Of a DNA stretch of 64,000 nt, positions 55,815 to 64,000 are shown piece after piece (position 1 is the stretch's first letter; every line of letters begins with the position of its first letter). The stretch lies in NCBI GenBank assembly GCA_013287135.1, contig JABDEK010000012.1, positions 1 through 64,000 on the forward strand, given 5' to 3'. Origin of the DNA: Acidobacteriota bacterium (GTDB lineage: Bacteria; Acidobacteriota; Terriglobia; Acidiferrales; UBA7541). The notes beneath the pieces were generated by a model. The model worked only from the letters and a program-made list of their open reading frames with translations. It ran no database searches and was not told where the DNA came from. Position numbers and translations under genes: made by a program.

Positions 55815-57212
55815 CTAGTCGGCAGTGGTCCCGGAGTGCCGCATCAGGAACCAATACAGAGAAGCGGAAACGAGAAAGCCGATAAACCATGCGTAGTCGT
55901 AGAGCCAACGGAATAACGGCACGACCAGACCTATAAGCGCTATTAAAATTCCAGCAGCAAGAGCGAGAAGCGCTTTGAAGTTGAAGCCCCGAAAATATTC
56001 GTAGCGGCCTCCACGTCGATAGAGTTCGGACAGGTCAAGGGAGCGGTGACGAATAATGTAGTAATCGCAAATCATGATGCCCGTGATAGGACCCAGAAAA
56101 GCCGAGCAACCGACTAGCCAGCCGAAAATATAGGAGCTGTAGCTGGTCATGAGTTTCCACGGCATCATGAGGATCCCGACAAAACCAGTTAGGAGGCCGC
56201 CGGTGCGGAAGGAGATGAGACTCGGGCGGAGATTTGAGAAATCGTTAGACGGAGAAACTACGTTGGCGGCAACGTTGGTGTTGAGCGTAGCAAGTAGCAG
56301 AGCGATCAGGGCGATGAAAGCAACCAGCGGTTGATGGAAGCGGCCGAGCAGAGCGACAGGATCCCAGATGGGCTCGCCAAACAGAATGACTGAAGCAGAG
56401 GTGACCGCTACGCCGATGAAGGAATAGAGCGTCATGGCGGTAGGAAGCCCCAAGACTTGACCAACCATTTGTGCGCGCTGGGATTTGGCGTAGCGTGTGA
56501 AGTCCGGAATGTTGAGGGCAACCGTAGCCCAAAAGCCAACCATGCCAGTGAGAGAGGGAAAAAACAACCGAAAGAACTCGGCTGCGGAATGGAATTTGCT
56601 GGGTGCATGAAGAACCGGACCCATGCCGCCCGCTTTACGCGTAACCCAAAGAAGAAGGACAAACCCGATGATAAGCATAAACGGAGCGCCGAAACCTTCG
56701 AGGAACTTGATAGTTTCAATGCCGCGCCAGATGACGAACATGTTGGCACACCAAAAAAAGAAGAAGCAGAAAGAAGAGCAGCCCGGAAGAGTTGCCGCGC
56801 CAGGCCAAGTAATGCGCAGCATCGAGTAGATGGCTTGGCCGCCGATCCAGGTTTGGATGCCAAACCAGCCGCAGGCCACAAGGGCGCGTAGGACGGCGGG
56901 TACATTGGCCCCGCGAACGCCGAACGAGGCACGTACAAAAACCGGGAAAGGGATGCCATATTTTGCGCCGGCATGCGCGTTAAGAAGCATCGGAATCAGA
57001 ACGATCAGATTGCCGAGAAGTATGGTGACAATGGCCTGCACCCAGTTCATGCCTACAGCTATGAGGCCTGAGGCCAGCATATACGTCGGAATGCAAACGC
57101 TCATGGCCACCCAGAGGGAAGCGTAATTGTAGATACCCCAGGACCGTTTCTCCTGTGGGATGGGAGCGAGATCAGGGTTGTATAAAGACGGATCGGTTTG
57201 TGTAAGGGACAT
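55815..57212 (-). CDS. NCS1 family nucleobase:cation symporter
   Basis: A 465-residue inner-membrane transporter with about twelve TM segments. NCS1 marks: SWGIYNYASLWVAMSVCIPT near residue 25, then GMNWVQAIVTILLGNLIVLI, YGIPFPVFVRASFGVRGANV, LVACGWFGIQTWIGGQAIYS, ALNIPDFTRYAKS and TLNTNVAANVVSPSNDFSNL. These positions hold the substrate and sodium sites in Mhp1-type carriers. Being first in the operon with preTA and hydA, it likely imports uracil or thymine; allantoin and hydantoin carriers are close relatives. The ATG lacks a strong ribosome site. Confidence 0.92.
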   Translation of the reverse strand: MSLTQTDPSLYNPDLAPIPQEKRSWGIYNYASLWVAMSVCIPTYMLASGLIAVGMNWVQAIVTILLGNLIVLIPMLLNAHAGAKYGIPFPVFVRASFGVRGANVPAVLRALVACGWFGIQTWIGGQAIYSMLRITWPGAATLPGCSSFCFFFFWCANMFVIWRGIETIKFLEGFGAPFMLIIGFVLLLWVTRKAGGMGPVLHAPSKFHSAAEFFRLFFPSLTGMVGFWATVALNIPDFTRYAKSQRAQMVGQVLGLPTAMTLYSFIGVAVTSASVILFGEPIWDPVALLGRFHQPLVAFIALIALLLATLNTNVAANVVSPSNDFSNLRPSLISFRTGGLLTGFVGILMMPWKLMTSYSSYIFGWLVGCSAFLGPITGIMICDYYIIRHRSLDLSELYRRGGRYEYFRGFNFKALLALAAGILIALIGLVVPLFRWLYDYAWFIGFLVSASLYWFLMRHSGTTAD

Positions 57213-58030
57213 TTACTCGCCGAGGCTCGCGTTAGGTGAAGGTAGAGAAGGTAGCGGAAGTGAGCGGAGATTTCCAGCATTCGGAGCTGCCTATGCCAAT
57301 CTGATCTCTCCTGGCCCGGGCGAACACTTAAACGAGTACTGGGTTTGACTAGGAGCTCGTCGAGTTCGCGAACTCACGTAATCCTGATAAGGCCAAAAAA
57401 TCCACGATGTTCGAAGCGTCGATCGTCGAGTAGCCGAGCACGCGAGTGCGAGGGTTTTGCCAGGGGGTGGCTCAGTAGAAACTGACTGGACTAGCTCGCC
57501 AGCAGAACCGTGCCCATGGTCCCAACCTCCAAGTAAAAGTCATTCTTGGGACCTGCTTCCGCCGCCGATCGGAAAACGAAGTTGATTGCCGGTGCCGGGT
57601 GACTGGTGGCAGCTGGAGGGATGGTCGGAAATCGGGCGAATCTTCAATCAGGTCTTTGAAGTAGCACTTCCGTCAATCGGGAGCTAGGCAGCCCGAAGAT
57701 TTCATGCGAAGTCGCTCTGGGGTTGTAATCCAGGTCCCACCATTAAAATAGAAGAGGCCTGCCGAGCCATTTCGAGCCGCCGCCTGCCGGCCTTGGTTCT
57801 ATTCGTTACCCCAGAATGTATCGGCATCCTGTCAGCCTTGAGATTTCTCTGTTCTTTGTCATCCGGGCAGAAACAGGGAATTTGCGGCCCAATTTTCTTC
57901 GGGTTGTATGCGCTATATTGGAAGAGCAATGCGAGAGGGGTGATCGCCGGCTTGCCACGTTCTTTCTACTGGATAGAGTAAGTCGCGTTCATCCCCGAAA
58001 GAGAACGATTTCGCCTAGTAGGACCAGCAA
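57213..58030. other. Intergenic stretch, about 820 bp, upstream of the pyrimidine operon
   Basis: I find no gene: open frames are under 80 codons and lack ribosome sites or family resemblance. The clear element is the 14-bp palindrome at 57362-57375. The size suggests a lost gene or a long control region. Confidence 0.4.
57362..57375. promoter_or_regulatory. Perfect palindrome GAGTTCGCGAACTC
   Basis: A perfect 14-bp palindrome located 150 bp upstream of the transporter start, the first gene of the pyrimidine operon. It may be the operator of an unlinked repressor; no regulator gene lies beside the operon. Confidence 0.4.
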
Positions 58031-58891
58031 TTACGATCTGGGAAGAAGGCGGCTGAAGATTTTCCAACATGAAGTGGGCGCGACGCGTTCGAGGAATGCC
58101 AGGAATTTTGCGTCGCTCCCCACCAGGACACGCGGCGAGCGGCGTTCGATGCCCTTCACGATAATTTCGCCGGCGGCTTCGGGCGGCATCCGCAACGCTT
58201 TTTTCGCGATGGCTTTGCTCTTCGCGATTTCTTCCGGAGGCATGCCCTTAGGGACTCGAGCGCTATCTGCAATCGAAGTTGCGACGCCGCCTGGGTGAAC
58301 AACGGTAACCCCGACTTTCGAACCCGCGAGTTCGTGCCGCAGTGAATTCGAAAATCCGCGCACTGCAAACTTGCTTGCCGAGTAGGCGGTTTGTCCCGGC
58401 GGCGAAATTATCCCGTAAATGCTCGAAAGATTCACCAGGCGCGCGTCATCGCTTTTTTGCAAAAGGGGCAGAAACGCTCGCGTCATACGAACCATGCCCC
58501 AGAAGTTAATCTCGAACAGCCACTCGAAGTCTTCTTCGCTGACCGCTTCGAAGGTGCCGCCGATGGCCACGCCGGCATTGTTGACGAGGATGTCGACCCC
58601 GGGATGCGCAGCGATCACAGCTTGTGGAAAGGCTGCGACCGCATGGCGGCCTGCAACGTCAAGGTGATGTTGGGTGATGCGCAGGGCAATTGTCGGGGCG
58701 GTCGCGTTTGCCGGATGTGTTCGTGCGGATTGCGCCATATGCGCAGTTTCTGAAAGTCCCGCATCGTTCACGTCAGCGAGTGCAAGGTTGCAGCCGCGGC
58801 GAGCGAGCGATATGGCGATGGCGCGGCCGATGCCGCTCGCGGCGCCAGTGATCACTGCCGTGCGGTTCTCGAGGTTCGTTGCGCTAGTCAT
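58031..58891 (-). CDS. Short-chain dehydrogenase/reductase
   Basis: A 286-residue NAD(P)-dependent oxidoreductase starting at ATG 58891 rather than the frame opening at 58921. Rossmann motif TGAASGIGRAIAISLARRG, Asp in ADVNDAG that suggests NAD preference, NNAGVAIGG, catalytic Ser in NLSSIYG, Tyr-x3-Lys in YSASKFAV and HPGGV are all seen. A segment of about 25 residues between ADVND and PGVDILVNN differs from the usual spacing. It follows the alpha/beta hydrolase on the same strand and probably acts on a hydroxy/keto acid or alcohol in the neighbouring acyl-CoA pathway. Confidence 0.88.
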   Translation of the reverse strand: MTSATNLENRTAVITGAASGIGRAIAISLARRGCNLALADVNDAGLSETAHMAQSARTHPANATAPTIALRITQHHLDVAGRHAVAAFPQAVIAAHPGVDILVNNAGVAIGGTFEAVSEEDFEWLFEINFWGMVRMTRAFLPLLQKSDDARLVNLSSIYGIISPPGQTAYSASKFAVRGFSNSLRHELAGSKVGVTVVHPGGVATSIADSARVPKGMPPEEIAKSKAIAKKALRMPPEAAGEIIVKGIERRSPRVLVGSDAKFLAFLERVAPTSCWKIFSRLLPRS

Positions 58892-58968
58892 AATTTCCCG
58901 CTCACAAGCAAGCGCAGGCACATTGTCACAATTTCTTCAGGCGCGATGACTCTACTCCAGGTATCGGT

Positions 58969-59781
58969 CTAAGTCGCGGAGGCTTGCACATAGCCACGCT
59001 GAGTGGCGAGATATTCTAAGATTGCGTGGGTTGCTACGCCTGGCTGGTCGGTCTCGAAAATGTGGCTGGCTCGAGGGATCATCATCAGCTGGGCCCCAGG
59101 AATACGTTCAGCGATTAAACGGCCGTTTGCGGGTGGAATGAGCAAGTCGGTCTCGCCGTGAATGACCATCGTTGGAGCCGTTATTTGTGCGATACGGCTG
59201 TAGGCCTCCCAACCGAGAATCCCTTGTAATTGACTTATGTAGCCCTGCGCAGTGGGATACCACTTCATGCGGATAGCCATATCTTCCTCGATTCGCTGGC
59301 GCGGCGTGCCAGGATCGTAGATGAACGGGATGATGGCCTCCTTGGCTTCTTCTGGGGTCATACCTTGGCGCATAAGAATTTCAAGCACTTCCGGTTCCGC
59401 CCGCACCGCATGAGGGCCGCCCGCAGCCGTACAGCCCAAAATCAGCGAACGGACGCGCTTCGGATATTGCAGGGCGAATTCCTGCGCAATCATGCCTCCC
59501 ATCGAAACACCGAATATGTGCGCGCTTGGGACCCCCGCGGCGTCGAGGACCGCTGCTGCATCGGAAGCCATCAATTCGATGGAATAAACGCCAGGGGGTA
59601 CGTCGCTTTGTCCCACGCCGCGATTATCCAGAGAGATGGTGCGGTAGGTTTGCGCAAGAATAGGCCGGGTGCGATGCCACATGTATGACGGATAGCTCAG
59701 GCCCTCGATGAGCAGCAGGGATTCGCCAGAGCCTTGTTCATCCCAGTAAATTTTGGCGCCTTGATTCTCAACAAACGGCAT
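58969..59781 (-). CDS. Alpha/beta-fold hydrolase
   Basis: A 270-residue hydrolase. Oxyanion region near LLIEGLSYPSYMWHRTR, LDNRGVGQSD, nucleophile elbow GVSMGGM with the catalytic Ser, acid in HGETDLLIPP and catalytic His in PRASHIFETDQPG make a complete triad. The closest general type is the 3-oxoadipate enol-lactonase/lipolytic esterase group, but the substrate cannot be named. It is divergent from the enoyl-CoA hydratase and likely cotranscribed with the downstream dehydrogenase. Confidence 0.85.
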   Translation of the reverse strand: MPFVENQGAKIYWDEQGSGESLLLIEGLSYPSYMWHRTRPILAQTYRTISLDNRGVGQSDVPPGVYSIELMASDAAAVLDAAGVPSAHIFGVSMGGMIAQEFALQYPKRVRSLILGCTAAGGPHAVRAEPEVLEILMRQGMTPEEAKEAIIPFIYDPGTPRQRIEEDMAIRMKWYPTAQGYISQLQGILGWEAYSRIAQITAPTMVIHGETDLLIPPANGRLIAERIPGAQLMMIPRASHIFETDQPGVATHAILEYLATQRGYVQASAT

Positions 59782-59888
59782 AGATACTCCGATTGGCCGA
59801 TATATTAGACCGTCTGGCGGGCGTAGGGAAAATCATTGAATCAGATAGTGACCAACAGTTGAACGTTACTAACGCGGTTGGCATTGTA

Positions 59889-59894
59889 TATAAT
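59889..59894 (+). promoter_or_regulatory. Possible -10 box TATAAT for a near-leaderless transcript
   Basis: TATAAT ends ten bases before ATG 59905. Transcription starting about seven bases downstream would leave only three or four bases before the start codon. No ribosome site is present. A convincing -35 box is not seen. Confidence 0.4.
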
Positions 59895-59904
59895 CCGCCT
59901 CACC

Positions 59905-60735
59905 ATGCCAAACCAAGAAACGCAGTATCACGTCGCTGACCGAATCGCCACGATTACGCTCAACCGGCCCGATAAACTGAACGCTTGGACAGCAACCATG
60001 GAGCACGAAGTGCGCTCTGCGATGGCAGCAGCGGAGAGCGACGAAAACGTCCGGGTGATCATTTTGGCCGGTGCCGGACGCGGATTTTGCGCGGGCGCGG
60101 ATATATCACTTCTGAGCACGATCGCGGAAAAAGGAATCGGCTCTGCGCAGCTGGTGCAGGCCAGGCAGCGTGACGGCAGGATCAGCGAAGACACGCGATC
60201 CGATTTCCAGAGGAAGTACTCCTATTTTCCGGCGCTCACCAAGCCCGTGATTGCGGCCATCAACGGCCCGGTGGTGGGGTTGGGTTTGGTGATTACTTTA
60301 TATTGCGATTTACGTTTTGCTTCTGATGCGGCGCGCTTTAGTACGGCGTTCGCGCGGCGGGGACTGGTTGCAGAGTACGGAATGGCATGGATGTTGCCGC
60401 GTCTGGTGGGACACGCAAACGCGCTGGACCTGCTTTTTTCCGCGAGAATGATCGATGCCGCAGAAGCGTCGAGGATGGGGCTTGTGAATCAGGTCTACCC
60501 GCAGGAGACGTTTCATGAGAAGGTGCGGGGATACGCGCTAGATTTGGCGTCCAACGTTAGCCCGCGCTCGTTGCGCGTGATCAAGCGGCAAGTGTACGAT
60601 GCGATGTTCCAAACACTCGCCGAATCGTTTGAAATCTCCGAGCAGGAAATGCTTGCGAGCCTGAAAAGCGAGGATTTCAAGGAAGGAGTGGCGCACTTTG
60701 TCGAAAAGCGTCCGCCGGTTTTCACCGGGAAATAA
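59905..60735 (+). CDS. Enoyl-CoA hydratase/isomerase family protein
   Basis: A 276-residue crotonase-fold enzyme. ATG 59905 is chosen over TTG 59878 because the protein then begins directly at the fold (VADRIATITLNRPDKLNAWT). The oxyanion hole is in AGAGRGFCAGADIS and NGPVVGLGLVITLYCDLRFA; a Glu in RRGLVAEYGMAWMLPRLVG sits where the catalytic acid is expected. VSPRSLRVIKRQVYDAMF ends the domain. It would hydrate or isomerise enoyl-CoA made by the next gene, an acyl-CoA dehydrogenase-like protein nine bases downstream. Confidence 0.9.
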   Translation: MPNQETQYHVADRIATITLNRPDKLNAWTATMEHEVRSAMAAAESDENVRVIILAGAGRGFCAGADISLLSTIAEKGIGSAQLVQARQRDGRISEDTRSDFQRKYSYFPALTKPVIAAINGPVVGLGLVITLYCDLRFASDAARFSTAFARRGLVAEYGMAWMLPRLVGHANALDLLFSARMIDAAEASRMGLVNQVYPQETFHEKVRGYALDLASNVSPRSLRVIKRQVYDAMFQTLAESFEISEQEMLASLKSEDFKEGVAHFVEKRPPVFTGK

Positions 60736-60744
60736 CCGAGATCT

Positions 60745-61971
60745 ATGAGCTTTGAACTCAGCGCCAAGGCCAAGGAACTCCAACGGCGATTGCAGCGATT
60801 CATGGCTGCTTACCTGTATCCCAACGAGCAGCGATTCCACGAGGAAGTAGCGCGCGAGCGATGGAAACCAACGAAGATTGTCGAAGAACTCAAGTCGAAG
60901 GCGCGGGACGAGGGATTGTGGAATTTGTTCTTGCCGCGAGATCCAAACGGCGCGGGCCTAACGAACCTAGAGTACGCGCCGCTTTGCGAAATTATGGGCC
61001 GCAGTCATATGGCGCCAGAAGTATTCAATTGTTCTGCGCCTGACACTGGAAATATGGAAGTGCTGGCGCGTTATGGAACGCTCGAGCAGAAAGAGAAATG
61101 GCTGAAGCCGCTCCTCGCCGGCGAAATTCGATCCTGCTTTGCGATGACTGAGCCGGACGTGGCTTCCTCAGATGCCACCAACATCTCGGCGAGCATCGTG
61201 CGAGACGGCGAGGATTACCTAATCAACGGACGGAAATGGTGGTCTTCTGGAGCAGGCGATCCGCGGTGCAAGATCGCGATCTTTATGGGCAAGAGCGATC
61301 CCGCGGCGCCGGCGCACAAACAGCAATCGATGATCCTGGTTCCGCTCGACACGCCGGGAGTCGCAATCGTCCGGCTTTTAACTGTTTTCGGCTACGACCA
61401 CGCACCACACGGCCACGCTGAGATTAATTTCGAGAATGTGCGTGTGCCGGCCACAAACATGCTGCTTGGCGAGGGCCGCGGATTCGAGATTGCGCAGGGA
61501 CGCCTAGGCCCTGGGCGAATTCATCACTGCATGCGTTGCATCGGCATCGCGGAACGCGCGCTGGAAGCCATGTGCAAAAGGGTGGAGTCGAGGGTGGCCT
61601 TCGGAAAACCGCTGGCTAAGCAGGGAACGATTCGCGCGGGCATCGCCGAGTCTCGGATGGAAATTGAACAGGCGCGTCTGCTTACGTTGAAGGCGGCATA
61701 TATGATGGACACGGTCGGGAACAAGGCGGCGCGGGCCGAAATTGCAATGATCAAAGTTGTGGCGCCTAACGTCGCGTTGCGCGTTCTGGATCGGGCGATT
61801 CAAGCACACGGTGGCGCCGGAGTATCGCAGGATACTTTTCTGGCTAGTTCCTGGGCCATGGCTCGCACGTTGCGGTTAGCCGACGGACCGGATGAAGTAC
61901 ATGTCGAATCGATCGCCAAATGGGAACTGGCCAAAAATAAAAATACGGAAGGAACATCAGAGCCACGCTAA
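60745..61971 (+). CDS. Acyl-CoA dehydrogenase, ACAD10/11-like
   Basis: A 408-residue flavoenzyme. It has [20 protein letters not shown] at the flavin-binding strand, [60 protein letters not shown] and the C-terminal QAHGGAGVS followed by [12 protein letters not shown]. The early segment [19 protein letters not shown] is, as I recall, characteristic of ACAD10/ACAD11 and their bacterial relatives, which act on 4-phosphorylated acyl-CoA made from 4-hydroxy acids. A phosphotransferase like the kinase half of ACAD11 is encoded at 62546, which supports that role. Confidence 0.88.
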   Translation: MSFELSAKAKELQRRLQRFMAAYLYPNEQRFHEEVARERWKPTKIVEELKSKARDEGLWNLFLPRDPNGAGLTNLEYAPLCEIMGRSHMAPEVFNCSAPDTGNMEVLARYGTLEQKEKWLKPLLAGEIRSCFAMTEPDVASSDATNISASIVRDGEDYLINGRKWWSSGAGDPRCKIAIFMGKSDPAAPAHKQQSMILVPLDTPGVAIVRLLTVFGYDHAPHGHAEINFENVRVPATNMLLGEGRGFEIAQGRLGPGRIHHCMRCIGIAERALEAMCKRVESRVAFGKPLAKQGTIRAGIAESRMEIEQARLLTLKAAYMMDTVGNKAARAEIAMIKVVAPNVALRVLDRAIQAHGGAGVSQDTFLASSWAMARTLRLADGPDEVHVESIAKWELAKNKNTEGTSEPR

Positions 61972-62026
61972 TAGATTTTGATAATCAACGTTCGATGTGG
62001 CGAGGAATTCTGATTGGAAGAAATCG

Positions 62027-62491
62027 ATGAGGGCCCTCGTTATCAACGATCTGCAATCGCTGAAAGAACTGGTTGGCCGAGAGATTGGCGTCTCGGAATG
62101 GTTTTGTGTTACGTCAGAGCGCGTCGAACGCTTCGCCGAGGCCACCGGAGACCGGCAATGGATTCATCTAGACCGCGAGCGCGCAAGCAAGGAGTCACCC
62201 TATGGCGGCACAATCGCTCATGGGTTTCTAACGCTATCTCTGATCAGCCATTTAATGAAAGACGTGATGGAAATACGCAGCGGCGTGCGGCTGGCGGTGA
62301 ATTACGGGTTGAATCGCGTGCGCTTTCCCGCCGCCGTGCGTACAGATTCCAGGATCCGGGCCCGGGTCACGCTGCTCGCTTTGAAGGAGCTTCCTGACTC
62401 CGCGGAAGCTATTTTTATGGTTACGGTGGAGATCGACAAATCCGAGAAGCCTGGATGCGTTGCCGAGTGGATCGTGCGCTACTACCAATAA
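62027..62491 (+). CDS. MaoC-like (R)-specific enoyl-CoA hydratase
   Basis: A 154-residue hotdog-fold protein starting at ATG 62027 with GGAAGAA upstream. The hydratase motif is present: FAEATGDRQWIHLDRERASK supplies the catalytic Asp/His pair, followed by SPYGGTIAHGFLTLSL. VNYGLNRVRFPAAVRTDSRI is the usual middle strand. It hydrates trans-2-enoyl-CoA to the (R)-3-hydroxy form. It is the third gene in the + strand run and offers a stereochemical alternative to the crotonase-type enzyme upstream. Confidence 0.88.
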   Translation: MRALVINDLQSLKELVGREIGVSEWFCVTSERVERFAEATGDRQWIHLDRERASKESPYGGTIAHGFLTLSLISHLMKDVMEIRSGVRLAVNYGLNRVRFPAAVRTDSRIRARVTLLALKELPDSAEAIFMVTVEIDKSEKPGCVAEWIVRYYQ

Positions 62492-62545
62492 TGAGCCCGA
62501 CATTTTAATGTGATTTGGGCGAACCAACGCGACGCGAAATATACG

Positions 62546-63613
62546 TTAGATTTGCCCGGTCTGCGCGGCATATAAAGAAGCGCGCAAGAGCATTCGGACT
62601 GTTTCGGGCATGGATGCAAAGCGTTCATCTTTTGTCAGACCTTGGTGATAGCGAAAATAAATTTGTTGAACGATAACGGCCAGTTTGAAGCGCGCGAATG
62701 CAAGGTAGAAACCGATTTGGGAAGCATCACATCCGGTTTTCTTAGAATAATAGTGCACGATTTCCGCACGGGTAAGGCTGCCTGGTTCGGTGGTAGGTCC
62801 CCAACGATTTTCTTGCAGCTCCTCTGGATCCGTTGCATCCACCCAATAGCTTAATGCAGTGCCCAGATCCGAAAGGGAGTCTCCGATGGTGCACATCTCC
62901 CAATCTAGCACTCCCACGATTTTAGTGATCTCACTCGAATCGAGGACGACATTGTCATATTTGTAGTCGTTATGAATCAGCGAGACGGCGTTTGTGGCTG
63001 GCGTGTGTTCCTGCATCCGATGAGAAATTTTCTCTACTTCCGGATAATCGTGTGTTTTGGAACCGTAGTAGCGCTCTGTCCATCCGCGGACCTGCCGTTG
63101 CAGGTATCCGTCCGGCTTACCAAGATCGGAAAGTCCTGCGGATGCGTAGTCCACACGATGCAGGCGAATGAGATTGTCGATAAACGATTCGCTGAGCCGG
63201 AGTGCGGTTGCTGCGGGGAAATCCAAACCGGACGGGAGATGTTTACGAATGATGATGCCGTGGACCGGTTGCATGACATAGAACGGTGCGCCGATCACGG
63301 AAGCGTCGTCGCAATAAAGAAGTACTTCCGGAGCCGGAGCATAGACGGAGTGAAGTCTTGAGAGCACGCGGAATTCGCGGCTCATATCGTGGGCGGATTT
63401 CACCTTGCTTCCGAGAGGCGGCCGCCGAAGAACCAATTCCTTGGCACCGAGATGCAATGAGTAAGTCAAATTCGAATGGCCGCTGGGAAATTGGCGAATC
63501 TCGAGCGTACCTGTTTCGTTAGGGAAGTGACGGCGCAAAAAGGGCTCGAGCTTATTAACATCCAGTTCTTCGCCGGATCGCATGGCCTCTGGATGGTCTA
63601 GCAAATCGCTCAT
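62546..63613 (-). CDS. APH-type phosphotransferase, ACAD10/11 kinase-like
   Basis: A 355-residue kinase-fold protein. FPSGHSNLTYSLHLGAKELV begins the N-lobe, LVLRRPPLG carries the lysine-lobe signature, SREFRVLSRLH the helix-C Glu, SLIHNDYKYDNVVLD the catalytic loop Asp and VLDWEMCTIGDSLSDLG the metal-binding Asp. This is the pattern of the kinase domain of ACAD10/11 and of bacterial LvaA-like enzymes that phosphorylate 4-hydroxyacyl-CoA, rather than of antibiotic kinases. It converges on the MaoC gene and is followed, on the 5' side, by a histidine phosphatase gene in the same direction. Confidence 0.85.
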   Translation of the reverse strand: MSDLLDHPEAMRSGEELDVNKLEPFLRRHFPNETGTLEIRQFPSGHSNLTYSLHLGAKELVLRRPPLGSKVKSAHDMSREFRVLSRLHSVYAPAPEVLLYCDDASVIGAPFYVMQPVHGIIIRKHLPSGLDFPAATALRLSESFIDNLIRLHRVDYASAGLSDLGKPDGYLQRQVRGWTERYYGSKTHDYPEVEKISHRMQEHTPATNAVSLIHNDYKYDNVVLDSSEITKIVGVLDWEMCTIGDSLSDLGTALSYWVDATDPEELQENRWGPTTEPGSLTRAEIVHYYSKKTGCDASQIGFYLAFARFKLAVIVQQIYFRYHQGLTKDERFASMPETVRMLLRASLYAAQTGQI

Positions 63614-63625
63614 AGGAAGCCTCCC

Positions 63626-64000
63626 CTAGCGGTGAGTCAGCATTGCGAGATCGTCGAGATGCCCGTGGACGTTGAAAGAACTGAGCGTAAACCGGTCTGC
63701 GGAGTAAAGAAATTCGCTCCAGGAAGAATTCCGCGACATCCAGCTCACTTGCAAGGTGCTTTCTGGCGACAGTCGCAAAGCACGCTGCATAGAAACTGCG
63801 ATGGGGCCGCCGGAAGTAAAAATCGCGACGCGTTCGCCGCGCCCGCCGGCAGAGAGAAAGTTCGCGAGACCGGAATTCACTCGTGAGCAAAACTCTAACC
63901 AGGTTTCAACACCTTGCACACGAATCGCGCCGCGGACCCACTTACCGATAACGGCCTCGAAAAGCTTTTGAAAGGACACACGTTGCTCCGCCTTGCTAGC
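63626..64000 (-). CDS. Histidine phosphatase family protein (C-terminal part, cut by window end)
   Basis: The frame continues past base 64000, so only the last 125 or so residues are seen. WLEFCSRVNSGLANFLSAGG, then VAIFTSGGPIAVSMQRAL, is typical of the second half of phosphoglycerate-mutase-like phosphatases, whose second catalytic His usually stands at the TSG/H position; here the segment reads FTSGGPI, as in several members next to acyl-CoA genes. It stops 12 bp before the phosphotransferase start, so the two form an operon. Confidence 0.65.
   Translation of the reverse strand, partial: ASKAEQRVSFQKLFEAVIGKWVRGAIRVQGVETWLEFCSRVNSGLANFLSAGGRGERVAIFTSGGPIAVSMQRALRLSPESTLQVSWMSRNSSWSEFLYSADRFTLSSFNVHGHLDDLAMLTHR

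Noticed and set aside
1-64000. CRISPR arrays, rRNA, prophage or intact insertion sequences
   Set aside because: No regularly spaced repeats, transposase, integrase or ribosomal RNA sequence was seen on either strand.

Overview
The window looks like chromosomal DNA of a soil-type Acidobacteriota. This is inferred from protein families, not from any marker gene: paired DUF3300/DUF2950 genes, an acidobacterial VWFA-like secreted protein, paralogous DUF4239 membrane proteins, secreted sulfatases, many small secreted proteins of unknown function and large PAS/hybrid kinases. Base composition is moderately GC-rich. No rRNA, tRNA, CRISPR array, intact insertion sequence or phage gene was recognised.

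Left part (1-18 kb): a DUF4239 membrane protein, a secreted protein, a class II aldolase, a hybrid histidine kinase paired with an RsbU-type phosphatase regulator, a DUF1254-family remnant, an outer-membrane porin-like protein, a broken gene, a formylglycine-generating enzyme (FGE), a small membrane protein divergent from a Crp/Fnr-type regulator, and a MASE1-PAS kinase with two receiver proteins. Middle (17.7-45.7 kb): a long run, mostly on the + strand, of exported proteins: YceI, DUF4136, two paralogous sulfatases, DUF2490, porin-like proteins, DUF3300/DUF2950 (twice), glycine-zipper, Omp85-like and DUF481 proteins, a VWFA protein and a zinc phospholipase C. A beta-carbonic anhydrase, a radical SAM protein and a stretch of strong hairpins that may be a structured RNA lie among them. 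Right part (45.8-64 kb, mostly - strand): two beta-helix proteins (one frameshifted), a complete reductive pyrimidine degradation operon (NCS1 transporter, PreT, PreA, dihydropyrimidinase, carbamoylase) and an acyl-CoA catabolic cluster whose dehydrogenase and phosphotransferase resemble the two halves of ACAD11.

The most striking signal is a recurrent 14-bp dyad, TGTCA-N4-TGACA, found thirteen times in the first 39 kb, nearly always 58-215 bp before the start of an exported-protein gene or transcription unit, usually in the same orientation as that gene and never seen by eye in the remaining 25 kb. Its geometry matches an Fnr-type operator. A Crp/Fnr regulator encoded in the window sits beside one copy. 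This suggests a regulon that joins FGE, its sulfatase substrates and a set of envelope proteins of unknown function. Several genes preceded by the dyad, or lying in units that begin with it, are decayed, so the regulon appears to be expanding by duplication and losing members.
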